Shown piece after piece: positions 49,344 to 60,403 of a stretch of DNA of 64,000 bases. The position numbers and the translations under genes are program-made. Source of the DNA: Buddleja alternifolia (taxonomy: Eukaryota; Streptophyta; Magnoliopsida; Lamiales; Scrophulariaceae). Every line of letters starts with the position of its first letter. Positions within the stretch are counted from its first letter, which is position 1. Under the pieces are notes generated by a model, which searched no databases, was not told the origin of the DNA, and saw nothing but the letters and a program-made list of their open reading frames with translations. The stretch spans positions 29,989,154 to 30,053,153 of the forward strand of contig CM033396.1 of the NCBI GenBank assembly GCA_019426215.1, in the 5' to 3' direction.

Positions 49344-50070
49344 TTAAACATTCTCCATCACACCGTTCTCCATCACACCATTCTCCATCACACCGTTCTG
49401 CATAGGGTCTTGATGATCTTCATTATCTCCATTCTCCATAGGGTCTTGATTGTCATTCTCCATAGGGTCTTGATCGTCATTCTCCAGCCCTGCATATGGT
49501 TGTGGTGCAGGCCATACATCTGGACCAGAGATGAAGTTCTTGTCAAATAAGACCTTAATCTTTTCCCAATGTACTTCCCCTTCATACTGGTATCGAGCAG
49601 CATTTGGGTTATTCTGCATAGACAATAAGAAATACAAATCAATACAATCATATGAAATCACTATAAAATTATCATAAAAAGATACCATTTATGACACCCA
49701 AAAATAAAAACGATACATGTAGATATGTATCCCAAAAATCACTAATACCCCTTACGATGTTGGTGTCTGGATCCCACTGAACTTCGGGTTCCCGAAGAAG
49801 GGCACTAAACACTTCGTACCGGTTACGTATCTCTTGAAATCGCTGCTCGACTTCATCATCTGTGAACCTACGTGTTCGCCATGCCCAGTTAATTTTCGAG
49901 GTTACATCAGACCAAAACCTGCGTCGGATAGAATCTGTAACAAACCTCTCCCAGACATCAGCAGTAGGATCATTTTTTTTTAGAACAATAGACATATCAG
50001 ATCGCCGAAGTATGTCCAGGAGTCTCAACTCAGTGGTGTCGGACCAAACAGTTCGATAATTATGCTCCAT
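49344..50070 (-). CDS. Myb/SANT-like DNA-binding protein, two exons, intact
   Basis: The exons are 50070-49756 (105 codons from MEHNYRTVWSD) and 49613-49344 (to TAA). The donor is ATC|GTAAGG, the acceptor CTATGCAG, and the frame is kept, predicting 194 aa. The N-terminal 100 residues have the tryptophan spacing of the Myb_DNA-bind_3/trihelix-like family seen in plant SANT proteins: W at 9, DVWERF, FWSDVTSKIN, then VEQRFQEIRNRYEVFSALL and EVQWDPDTN. Exon 2 has the usual follow-on helix (HWEKIKVLFDKN) and then an acidic tail of repeated DQDPMEN and NGVMEN units. Such domains bind DNA, and relatives act beside transposases in PIF/Harbinger elements (known of the family). Here it lies between two GACGTA arrays. 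A role in binding them is only a guess. It is the one fully open gene of the element. Confidence 0.7.
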
Positions 50071-50317
50071 TTTCAAATTCTTTTTGAGATGGTGAAAAAA
50101 AAGTGGGGAAACCGCAAGATATTTATAAAGAAGTGGGATTGAGGAAGGGTTGTGAAGCATGTTCGCTTAACAAGGCGTCCTTTCATCTTCACGAGGAAAA
50201 CTGATGAACTTCTGATGTTCAATGAGGAGTGAGAAATGAGCGTGGTGTCTCCTTGTATGAGGACGAGGAAGTTCACATCGGTTTGTGTGAAAAGCAATGT
50301 CGGTAGGACACGTCGGT

Positions 50318-50990
50318 TTGAAATGTAAAATTTATTTATACACATATGTCAACCAAGTAGAACACGTACATCATTAGACAACTTATGTACGTCGTTAGGT
50401 CAACCACGTACGTCACCCCTGTAGAATTAATACGTCATCTTCAATATTGACATACGACATTTATATTCATTAATACATTCGTTTAGTCGTTACAATACAA
50501 CATTTCATAAGTAATAGTACGTCGGTTTGCTGTTGAAATACGTGGTTTGAAATGTAAAATTTATTTATACACGTATGTCAACCTAGTAGAACACGTACGT
50601 CATTAGACAACTTATGTACGTTGTTAGGTCAACCACCTACGTCGCCCCTGTAGAATTAATACTTCATCTTCAACATTGACATACGGTATTTATATTCATT
50701 AATACATCCGTTTAGTCGTTACAATACAACATTTCATAAGTAATAGTACGTCGGTTTGCTATTGAAATACGTGGTCTGAAATGTAAAATTTATTTATATA
50801 TATACGTCAACCTAGTAGAACACGTACGTCATTCGACAACTTACGTACGTCGTTAGGTCAACTACGTACGTCGCCCCTGTAGAATTAATACGTCATCTTC
50901 AATGTTGACATATGGCATTTATATTCATTAATACATCCATTTAGTCGTTACAATACAACATTTCATAAGTAATAGTACATCGGTTTGATA
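50318..50990. repeat. 229-bp tandem repeat, nearly three copies
   Basis: The anchor AAATGTAAAATTTATTTATA recurs at 50321, 50550 and 50779, an exact 229-bp period. Each unit carries several ACGTACGTCG/TACGTCA sites, mostly in the orientation opposite to the flanking GACGTA arrays. The array lies immediately upstream of the Myb/SANT gene. Confidence 0.92.
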
Positions 50991-50993
50991 CTT

Positions 50994-51072
50994 ACCCTAA
51001 CCCTAACCCCAAACCCCGAACCCCGAACCCCAAACCCTAAACCCTAAACTCCAAACCCCAAACCCCAAACAC
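50994..51072. repeat. Degenerate telomere-like tract
   Basis: Runs of CCCTAA, CCCCAAA, CCCCGAA and AAACCCTAAACCCTAAA, related to the plant telomere unit CCCTAAA. It directly abuts the last 229-bp repeat. Confidence 0.85.
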
Positions 51073-51399
51073 ACACATGAATATATTTGGACAAGTATTT
51101 TATGACTGAATGCATTGATTTGTAATATTTTATGTTGTGATCATATGAGTTGAATCAATAATGTTACATTTCTTTCACAAACATAAGGTGTGTAGGCACT
51201 ACTACTAGTAATCACTTGACTTACCAATGTAGTACCAAAGACTTTGTGTATCCACACTACTACTAGTAGTCACTTAACTGTATGCGTAAATGTTTATAAT
51301 TTTGAGATATTTATAGACATGATTATACACATTTGACAAACATAATGTGTGTAGACACTACTACTAGGTACACATATTATTTTTCATTAATCAATGTAT

Positions 51400-52470
51400 A
51401 GGTACACTTAACATGACATTAGGCACATATCAATCGACGTATATTTGTCTGAAATGGACGCATGGAAGATGCCAATCGACGTATTATTCTTCATTAAGCG
51501 ACATAAATGTACACTTCATATGATGTATTTATACATAATATCGATGTAGGGATGTCGATCACTCGACGTATTATTTTCCATCAACCGACGTATATTTGTC
51601 TAAAATTGACGTATGGAAGATGTCAATCGACGTATTATTCTTCATCATGCGACATAAATGTACACTTCATATGATGTTTTTATACATAACATCGACGTAT
51701 TATTTTCCATCAACCGACGTATATTTGTCTGAAATTGACGTATGGAAGACGTCAATCGACGTAAATGTACACTTCATAAGACATATTTATACATAATATC
51801 GACGAATGGATGTCGAATTGTCGATCACTCGACGTATTATTTTCCATCAACCGACGTATATTTGTCTGAAATTGACGTATGGAAGATGTTAATCGATGTA
51901 TTATTCTTCATTAAGCGACGTAAATGTACACTTCATATGACGTATTTATACATAATATCGACGTATGGATGTCGATCACTCGACGTAAATGTACTAGACG
52001 TATACGTACACATAATATGACGTACTAATACATAATATCGACGTATAATTGTCCCAAATTGACGTATGTGTGCCATTGAATCGACGTGGTAGTTTTCATT
52101 AATCGACGTATAGGTACACTTAACATGACGTTAGGCACATATCAGTAAACGTATATTTGACCCAAATTGATGTATGAATGATCTCAATTGACGTATGGAT
52201 GATATCAATTGACGCATTATTGTTCACTAATCAACGTATTGGTAAACTTCATATCACGTGTTTATACATAATATCGACGTATGGATATCCATCAGTCGAC
52301 GTATTATTTTCCATCAACCGACGTATAGGTACCCTTCATTTGACGTATTAATATACTCGAATTGACGTATGGATGTCCATCAATTGACTTAATAATTATC
52401 AATCTGCCGTATTGGTACATTCAAATTGTCGTATGAATACATAATATCGACGAATAGTTGCAAGTCAATT
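51400..52470 (+). repeat. GACGTA array, right
   Basis: About 25-28 GACGTA hexamers by eye in roughly 1.05 kb, almost all on the plus strand. They are arranged in a loose higher-order unit (TCGACGTATTATTTTCCATC, ACCGACGTATATTTGTCTGA, ATTGACGTATGGAAGATG, CACTTCATATGACGTA). ORFs read through it are artefacts of the repeats. Confidence 0.92.
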
Positions 52471-52611
52471 GAGATATATGAAGTAAACTAAGATGAACGG
52501 AATATATACAGTCAACAGCCACCCTATTCAAAAAAAAAAAAAAGAAGAAATTATCCATTATCATTCCACATCCAACATTATTTAAAACAAGAAAATACAA
52601 CTGTCTGCTCA

Positions 52612-54196
52612 TCATTGTCGCGCCTGTCTCCCCCTTTTTGTCGGCCTTGGTGTGGTGCCCGGAGGTGTCATGAAGCCATCTGGATGTTGTTTCTTTTTCC
52701 TTAGTCTCTTCACCACTTCAGCCACATCTTTTTGTACGCCGGAAGTTTGTGGGGCACCGTCCTGTTTTGAGCCTCCTCACCTTGATGCTCTGCATGGCTC
52801 ACTGTATCCGGATCCGGGGGACCGGGGGTTTCAGCCTCCTTCCAATCCTTTTCCTCATCCTCATCCTCAGTCTCAGTCTCCTTATCCTCCTCCTTCGGCC
52901 CATTCTCCAGATAAAAAATTCTTTTCTTTAAAGCCTCATTCTCTTCCACCTTTACCTTCAACTCATCCTCTAATCGCTGAACGTGATATATCAAGGCGCC
53001 AGGGTCACTGTTGCTGCCAAATGACCTCTGCATAGACAAATTATGAGTACATAATCTCGTAAAAGATAAATCTTAATGCATAAACTTCCAATGCTAATTT
53101 ACCTCAATTGGGTATTGCACTGCATAGATAAATTTTCTTTCGGCAGTATAGGGTATGATTGGATAAACCTGATGACAAGAACAAAATTTAGATCTTTGTT
53201 AATTATTTGAGATTTATAAAGAATAGCTAAGAAAACATCAAACAACTAAAAACATTACTTCACGCGAGGGAAGGCTGGCCAGGATACCGTCGAAAGACTC
53301 GTCACCATGGACCTTCTTCTCTACACCCCACCGGAACAACCGGGGTAACATATTCGCACATTCCTGCATCCCTAAAGAGGGTACGTGCTCATAGAACTAA
53401 GCATACAATTCGTAAAGCATTGTGAGAATAATTATTGAATCAAACTACTGAATATATTAACACAAAACATGCTTACCATCAAGCCAACGACGCACCCCTC
53501 GACATAGCCTGATCTCTTTCTCCCTTTCCCGTAAGGCGCTATCTAGGAAACCAGATATAAATATGCGGCATGTCCCCAAGCATACGTCCCCAGGGTACTC
53601 AAGTCACCAAGATACGGATAAACAAATTTTGCAGTACAATAGTTACTTTTACCAAAAGAAAAAACAACTAAACAGTAAAAGAACAAAAAGCCGGACAAAA
53701 TCTTCAATATCCTTTTCCGAACTCCTATGTACATAAATATTCAGTTTTTCAGCAACCAAATCCCGAATAATCAACTCGACCTTCTTATCCGGGAAGAGTC
53801 GGTCCAATGTCTCGCTCCGGGCTGCAATGTTAAAATTAAAATGTGCACCAACATCGTGCAGCCCGAGAACTCGACGGAGGAGAATGGGATAGTGATATTG
53901 TTCCCCACCAAGAAGGCACAGGCCTCTTCATCAAACTTTGCAAGAACTGCTTGCAATCGGTGCATGGATATGCCTAGATGAGGCATGTCCAGATATGATG
54001 CAAAAGGAGTTCTTTGCAAGAGAATATGGTGGTCCACCTTCATCTCCTCCCTCAACTTCTCCACGATGTTGAGGAAGTAAGTAGGAGAACACCGGGTTTG
54101 GAGTTCTGCCCTGCTGCGTTTATTTGCAATACTCCTAGGTGAATTGGATGTAGAAGTGGATGTTGCATTGCTGTTTACCTCAGATTTTTTAGCCAT
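52612..54196 (-). pseudogene. Plant-mobile-domain/DUF1985-like transposon gene, frameshifted
   Basis: Minus-strand pieces in order: MAKKSEVNSN with KRSRAELQTR; FLNIVEKLREEMKVDHHILL; ITIPFSSVEF; then, after a frame change, LGLHDVGAHFNF, LVAEKLNIYV and DFVRLFVLLLF; after another, YLGDLSTLGTYAWGHAAYLY; then DSALREREKEIRLCRG. Further exons follow: FYEHVPSLGMQECANMLPRLFRWG (53400-53262), VYPIIPYTAERKFIYAVQYP (53168-53103), a coiled coil LEDELKVKVEENEALKKR with an acidic stretch (about 53039-52760), and after one more frame change a basic tail TTPRPTKRGRQARQ with a stop at 52614-52612. The layout (F..VEF..LGL, DL..LG.YAWG, YEH) resembles proteins with DUF1985 or the plant mobile domain, which travel with plant transposons. 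At least three frameshifts make it a pseudogene. The family call is by eye. Confidence 0.55.
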
Positions 54197-54463
54197 CTGT
54201 ACAAAAGCAATGAAGACTATTACAGTATTTATATAAAGCTTCTTAAGTATGAAGTAATAGACATTCAGTATGGATATACATCATATGAAGTATCGGACTA
54301 GTAGTGTGTCATTAAGCATCATGAATTAGACATCGTATTAAAATGTTGTATTAAGCAAAGCATAGAGAAGTAATCAAATATTAATCACCAAATAAATGGC
54401 CAACTCATAGTGTTGAGATGAATTATTCAGACCCAAACAGAGAATAATTAAATTATGATTTCG

Positions 54464-55030
54464 AAATTAAATTGGGTTTTTGTTTCTATAACAGTACAAT
54501 TTCACAAAACTGTTCCGAAATTTGTTTGACGTATGAACACCACTAAGTTGAAGTATCAGATAACCAAAATGAAGTATCAGATAAACCAAAATGATGTATG
54601 ATGAAATTGATGTGAGATCTTTAAATTGGCGTCAATTCAGCTACAAATACTAATTTTTAGGCTGTTTATAAGACTAAAACACAGAAATTAGAGTTTTCAA
54701 AATTAAATTGGGATTTTATTGCAAATACAGTAAACATCCACAACATTGTGCCCAATATTTGTTTCACGTATGAACACCACTAAGTTGAAGTATAAGATGA
54801 CCAAAATGATGTATGATAAATTCATGTAAGATCATCAATTTGGCGTCTAATAAGCCAAAAAACCCAATTTTTAGGTTGTTTCTTACACCAAAACAGCGAA
54901 TAGCTAGGGTTTTCCAAATTAAATTGGGTGTTTATTTCAATCACCATACACATTGACACAATTGTGCCCAAATTTGTTTGAATTATGAACACCTCTAAAC
55001 TGAAGCAACAAAAATTAAAACCAAAATGAA
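54464..55030. repeat. Imperfect 217-235-bp tandem repeat, about 2.5 copies
   Basis: The anchor AAATTAAATTGGG occurs at 54464, 54699 and 54916. TTGTTT(G/C)ACGTATGAACACC and AATGATGTATGAT recur within each unit. It lies upstream of the mobile-domain-like pseudogene and next to the right end of the MULE. Confidence 0.85.
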
Positions 55031-55422
55031 GAATTTTTAAACTTAAAATGAAAAATTACCTTCGAATAATCTGCAGAAATGAAGAGGCGGAAGAGAGACG
55101 ATCGTTATAGCACTGGGGAGGAACAACCACGACTTAACCTCCGGCGAGAAGGAAAGACGGTGAAGCTATGGCTTGAATAACGATGAAGAGAAGAGGGGAA
55201 GACCGTTTTGCGTTTAAACGGGACTGAAAAAAAGCGGGGAAGAATGCAATGGTGTAATTTAGAGCCCTTTAGGGGTATTTCAGACATTTCACCAGATATT
55301 AGGGAGTTAGAACAAAGTTTTAAGTTGAGATAGGGAGCTTAGACTTTAAAAACTTGCCTAGGGACTGAACAATGAATTTTAATAGCAATTGGGGATTTTT
55401 GACCAATTTTCCCTTACTTATA

Positions 55423-55512
55423 TCTCTATTAGAAACATTAAATGTAGCTTGAAGACAATGATATTTGATTCAACACGAGGATTAACATATAAAGTTAAAT
55501 TAAATTCATAAA
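55423..55512. repeat. Right copy of the direct repeat flanking the large MULE
   Basis: Counterpart of 47061-47149. Moderately diverged, with the blocks TCTATTAG, ATGTAGCTTGAA, ATATTTGATTCA and AAAGTTAAATTAAATT. Confidence 0.7.
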
Positions 55513-57142
55513 ATAAATTTAAGATCCTTAATCTTATTATTATTATTATTATTATTATTATTTAACCCATGAAGCTCTTAAGTTTAATGACCTGACATGT
55601 TAGAACTGTCATATTAGCCCAGTCCATCATTTTATATATTAACTATTCAGAATTTTTTATTAGTCGTTATAAATTAGTGGAAGGGAAAGAAAAAAAAAAC
55701 AGCTGTTTGGAGAGAAATTAGGAGAGAAGTGAGAGAGAAGGGAGAAAAAGTAAAAAGGAACATGTTAGAAAGAGTTAGATAAGTGGACACTCGACAAGGA
55801 TTTATAGGATATAAATGCCATACCAAAAAATAAACAAAGGTAGTTATTTTAGAGCTTTCTCACTTTATATATAGTATAGACTCTCACTTTATATAGTATA
55901 GATATACCCTCAACATAATATTATTTTGTTCTCAGATGAGGGTTTCCTATATAAATAGAAACATTAAATAAATTCACGAGGCAAAGGAGAAGTAATAAAT
56001 ACTATTCCATTGTGGAACAAATCTGTATAGTCCAAACTGAAAAACTTTACAATCCTTCCTTGATACTATTTCAAATTTTATCATTTTGTGCAATTGGTTG
56101 AGAAAAGTATTTAATACACATAAATGTTCACCAACATTTTTATATGGCTTATGGCTTTGCTATAGATTTAATGGGCCAACTTTCTTAGGTATGACGTCTT
56201 ATATATGCCAAGAATTCATCCTTTATTTTGTTTTATCTTCATTTTATTTTCAGGTTTCCAACATGTACTCAAACTCAGAATGCGCAAAATTAATCTTTTG
56301 AGGTATTAAGAAAATAAGGCTTTAGGAAAATCAGAGATGGACACAAATTTGTCTCAAATTAGTGAGGGTTTTAGAGACGAACATCAGTTTTGTTTCAGAT
56401 TAAAGACATATATATTTTGTACTGATACAATATTTCATCTCAATCTCAAATAATGACAAAACAACGGCGGAAATAGAGATGGAATCAGAGACGGAACTAT
56501 TGCATCGCTGATCCTGTCTCTAAACATCTAACAACTTTGAAGATGGATATATTTCGTCTAAGTTTTGAAAATTTAAGACTAATTTAGAGATGGAACCGTG
56601 ATGGAAATATTCCATCTCTAACAGCATGTTTGGTACGAAAACTAGCCATTCCAGGAAAGCTCAGTCCTAGGAAAAAGGATTCCACGTGAAATGGTCTTTC
56701 CCAATCCACTGTTTGGCTACATGCATGTGGATTGAAATTGTGTTGGAGTAGTCTATCTCTTTCCTTTGTTTGGTTGATTTAAATGTACAATTGGGCTCAA
56801 ATAAAATTTTGTTTGTTCAACTAATAGATGCTTATTTATAATAATAATTATTATAATATAAACAAATATATCCAAATATAAATATTATGTATAATAACTA
56901 ATAAAATACGTTTCAATTTGAATATATGCGAATAGATATGAGTATTTATCTATAAATAATTAAATATCTATGATAAATACAAAGATATTATATTAAATCT
57001 CTACCCATATCTATACATAATAAAAAATTAATGTATAAAATATTATATATATACATGTATATATAAAACAGATCTTTGTCTTTTTATCTATATGTGGTAC
57101 ATGTATACTTATAAATTTAATTATGTAATTCATATATATATA
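55513..57142. other. AT-rich intergenic DNA with microsatellite and old CACTA-like debris
   Basis: A (TTA)n run lies at 55535-55563. At 56330-56630, AGAGA(C/T)GGAA and TCTCTAA motifs recall CACTA subterminal repeats, but no terminal CACTA is present, so only a remnant is suggested. No gene is seen. Confidence 0.4.
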
Positions 57143-58181
57143 GGGATAATTACACTGGGTACTCCTGAGGTATTGCATAATTACAAAAAACATCCCCTAG
57201 TTTGATAAATTACATCTAACATCCTATTGTTTTATTTAATGATGTAAAATTGGATGGAAAACGTAAAATGACCTAAATATCCTTAACAGAATGATTAAAA
57301 AAAAGAATTAAAAAAACTAAAATAAACAATGACAATATTGCCCCTTTCTTCTTCCTAAGTTCCAACACCCCGCTCGCCCGCCGGCCGCCGCTCAGCCAAC
57401 CTCACGCCGGCGAAGCTCGACCACCCCACGAAGCCATGCAACACCACCTCCTTGAGTCCCCCATACCACCGGAGAATCCCGACTTTCCGGCTCCACAACT
57501 CACCGAATCGCAGGCGAAATTCTTCAATTATGTGTGTGTGTACGTGTGCGTGTAATTGTGTGTGACTGTGTGGGTGCGTGTGTGTAATTTTTTTTGTGTG
57601 TGTGTGTACTGTAACCGGATTTGGGGATGGGGGGTGGGATGGAGAAAATGACACCCACCCCCCCCATTTTTCTTTTCTTTTTTTTTTTGCCCTTTATTTA
57701 TTTATTAAGTAATATATTAATAAGTATTTTATTTTAAAAAATTTGTTAATTAAAATACTATTTTTAAATTTATTTATTTATATAAAATATTATATATTAA
57801 TTTAATTAAAAGAATAAAATGATATTTTATGAATAATTTTTTATTTTATAATTTATAATTTTTTATTTTATTGATAATAATTTTTAATTATAAATAATTA
57901 TTTATTTATTTTACATACACAACATTACATATAACACCTGTACTCTTACAAAATATTACAAATAACACCACAAGGGTATAATTGTCCGAAAAAAGTTTGG
58001 TCTTTTGGTCCAGGAAAAGTAAGGGGTATTTTTGAAAGTTCACCTAAAAATTTAACGGAACCTTAACGGAAGGTGCTAAATGTTAGACGGCGTAAACGGA
58101 TTGGATGTTGGATGTAATTTATCAAACTAGGGGATATTTTTTGTAATTAAGCAATACCTCAGGGGTACCCAGTGTAATTAT

Positions 58182-58184
<3 letters not shown>
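57143..58184. mobile_element. Mutator-type MITE with near-perfect long TIRs
   Basis: The left end GGGATAATTACACTGGGTAC equals the inverted right end. Near-identity continues for about 80 bp (CCTGAGGTATTGC, CCCTAGTTTGATAAATTACA). It lies in a TA-rich target, so a 9-bp TSD is compatible (TATATATAT) but not diagnostic. The 1.04-kb interior holds GT-rich and AT-rich DNA and a short GC-rich patch at 57360-57500. Long apparent ORFs there are low-complexity. Confidence 0.85.
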
Positions 58185-58215
<31 letters not shown>

Positions 58216-58307
58216 TAACATATGCCTTGTATATGTGTGTGTATTTATATGTATATATACACAAATTCATTTGTATATATAATTTATATGTGTCAAACAT
58301 ACACTTA

Positions 58308-58339
<32 letters not shown>

Positions 58340-59001
58340 TTAAAGCTTAAAGATAGATCATATATTATTAATACATAAAAATATTATATATACTACAAAT
58401 ATATATATATGATATGTATTATTGCTGCGAAAATATATTGTACAAATATTTTATGAATGTATATATCTAATATTTATAATATACATATACCGTGTGGTGT
58501 ATGGAGCACTTTGTCCCTTGAGTGACAATTTTATCCTTAATGGTGTTATGTACAAGTCACATGCACCGGAGAAATGTAGAAAATCCACAAGATTCCGTCA
58601 GAGGAGGTTAAATGCACCTGGCACCAAAATTGAGGGTGTCAGGTGTACAATTGTATAGGAAAGGGGGTAAAATGCATAACTCTCCATAGGTAGGCGGTGT
58701 CTGCTATTATCTCTATTAGATATGAGTATGTTAATATCTTCCATGTATATCTCAAAAGAAACTATTTATTGGACAAATGTTGTATAACAAACATGCATAT
58801 TTGGAGCACTTTTCTCAAATTCTGACTTTATATTTTTTTGGACACACCGGTGTTTCAACAAAGAATCATGCATTTATATAATTATATCAAATAAGTTAAC
58901 TAAAAATGTAGGAAATTTTTTTAAAAATTTAATGCATTGTGGACAAAATTAAACTAATGAACAAATACTCTTTAATTTCGATGGATGAAAAATAATCAAT
59001 T
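58185..59001. other. TA-rich intergenic DNA
   Basis: (TA)n tracts occur at 58186-58212 and 58314-58340. A stretch near 58490-58725 has blocks such as GGAGCACTTTGTCCC and GGTGTCTGCTATTATCTC, which distantly resemble the ends of the MITE at 37500. No gene is seen. Confidence 0.4.
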
Positions 59002-59010
59002 ATTTTTAAG

Positions 59011-59457
59011 AGGAAAAATTATAATATTGATTCCATGGGATAGAGTTTATTGTAAATTTAGTACCATTGTTTTCAAAGTTGAAAATATAGTCTCCTATGG
59101 CTATGATTCTCTTTTTTGCAATTTTGGTTTCATCCATTAAGATTATGGATAAAATTTCACAAGTGGCGTACACATGCCTTTAAGAAGTTGGATGGATTGT
59201 ATAAATTTCATTAATACCCCTGATTTTTATTATCCTAAATCCTAAATGTTAAAAAGTTAGTGTCGTTTTGGGAGTTTTACATAATATGAGTTTTTCTAAT
59301 GAAATTTATGCAAAATTAAAGGTTTTCATCCAATTTTTAACAAGTGAGTCTAAAAATACAAAAACATGCTCCTATCAAATATATTTTGCGAGTTTGTAAC
59401 CAATGTGACCAAAATTACAAATGGACCTATCTTGTGGAGCCAATACTACAGTTTCCT
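59011..59457. mobile_element. Mutator-type MITE
   Basis: The left end AGGAAAAATTATAATATTGA and the inverted right end AGGAAACTGTAGTATTGGCT are related (diverged TIR). Flanks ATTTTTAAG (59002-59010) and CTTTTTAAG (59458-59466) give a 9-bp TSD with one mismatch. 447 bp, no coding capacity. Confidence 0.75.
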
Positions 59458-59466
59458 CTTTTTAAG

Positions 59467-60226
59467 AGATCCATATAATATTTTGAAATTTGAAATTTAG
59501 TGTTCTTGTAACTCCTGAAAATCCGACCAAGACTAGTTCTTATAGAATCTTAGAAAACTAATTAAATTTTAGTACAATCACAATATTTCGTGTTCGCACA
59601 TGTAGGACCTACTACATCAAGAATTGTAATTATCTCGAAACATAAGTCCAGAGAATTACTAATAAGAATAAGCGGCGGGGAACATGCAGTTACATAAAGT
59701 GAATCAGCAAGGCCATGCTCACACTAATTATCCTCAATAGAAGCATATATTCTGCTGATTTAAATGGCAAAGATATTAGAGGGCCATGTCTTATTCTCAC
59801 TGAAATTAGCTGTACTGTAATCATTAGCTTACATTCTATTCTAATTACAGATGAAAACAAAAACAGGAAAACCAGTAATCAGATGTACTTAGCTTAACAA
59901 CCTACGTGAGACATCCCATCAAAAGCCACAAAATCCTTCACAAAGTTCCAAATACCATGATTACATACATCTATACGCACAGCCAAACTATATCTATATA
60001 AATATCTATATAAATATCTATATATATACAAATATATATATATTGATGAGTATACAACTACTGTACACATCGAATAGAGACGAACGACTTAAAAGACTTA
60101 TAAGTCCGAGCTCCCCTCTCTCTAGCTAGGAAGGGCCCTTATAAAGACAAACTCGTGGTGCCTGAGTAAAGCAGACAATACCTTGCGCAAGAACATCCAG
60201 TGTTCGAACAATGCAAGTGCATGATG

Positions 60227-60257
<31 letters not shown>
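59467..60257. other. Upstream region of the bHLH gene
   Basis: AT-rich with (TA)n at 60233-60259. No ORF of note. It probably contains the distal promoter of ICE1, but I cannot assign specific cis-elements with confidence. Confidence 0.45.
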
Positions 60258-60259
<2 letters not shown>

Positions 60260-60403
60260 CTATATAAAAACTATATAAAGCAGCCCTAAATAAAGACTGT
60301 TCTCCCTTTTCTGATAAAGCCATTCCCCTTTACCTTCTGCTAACTTCTTCCCCATTCCCTTTTCTTTAACGCCCATTCTCTCTCTCTCTCTCTCTCTTCA
60401 AGA
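60258..60403 (+). promoter_or_regulatory. Core promoter and leader of ICE1
   Basis: TATA-like ACTATATAAAAACTATATAA lies at 60259-60278, about 125-145 bp before the ATG. A CT microsatellite at 60378-60398 lies in the leader, a common feature of highly expressed plant genes. The transcription start is inferred. Confidence 0.55.

Larger units (their letters stand above)
47159..55413. mobile_element. Large gene-carrying Mutator-like element
   Basis: Flanks TTATTTATA (47150-47158) and TTACTTATA (55414-55422) give a 9-bp TSD with one mismatch. The ends are diverged but alignable: CAGTC(T)CC, TTAGCTCCCTA/CTAACTCCCTA and TCTGAAATACCCC occur in the same order at 47208-47300 and, inverted, at 55270-55350. 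Between them are a MuDR-N-terminus-like ORF, an intact Myb/SANT gene, a frameshifted plant-mobile-domain-like gene and several tandem arrays. No DDE transposase core was found, so mobility would depend on other copies. Confidence 0.72.

Noticed and set aside
50994..51072. Chromosome end
   Set aside because: Short, degenerate and embedded in a transposon with unique DNA on both sides.
51596..52020. ORFs in the GACGTA array
   Set aside because: Repetitive readings of the tandem units with no independent coding signal.
48727..52470. CRISPR-like array
   Set aside because: Plant nuclear context, units too short and variable, no constant repeat with unique spacers. It is a degenerate tandem array.
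57355..57654. 99-codon minus-strand ORF
   Set aside because: GT microsatellite and GC-rich patch within a MITE. No coding features.
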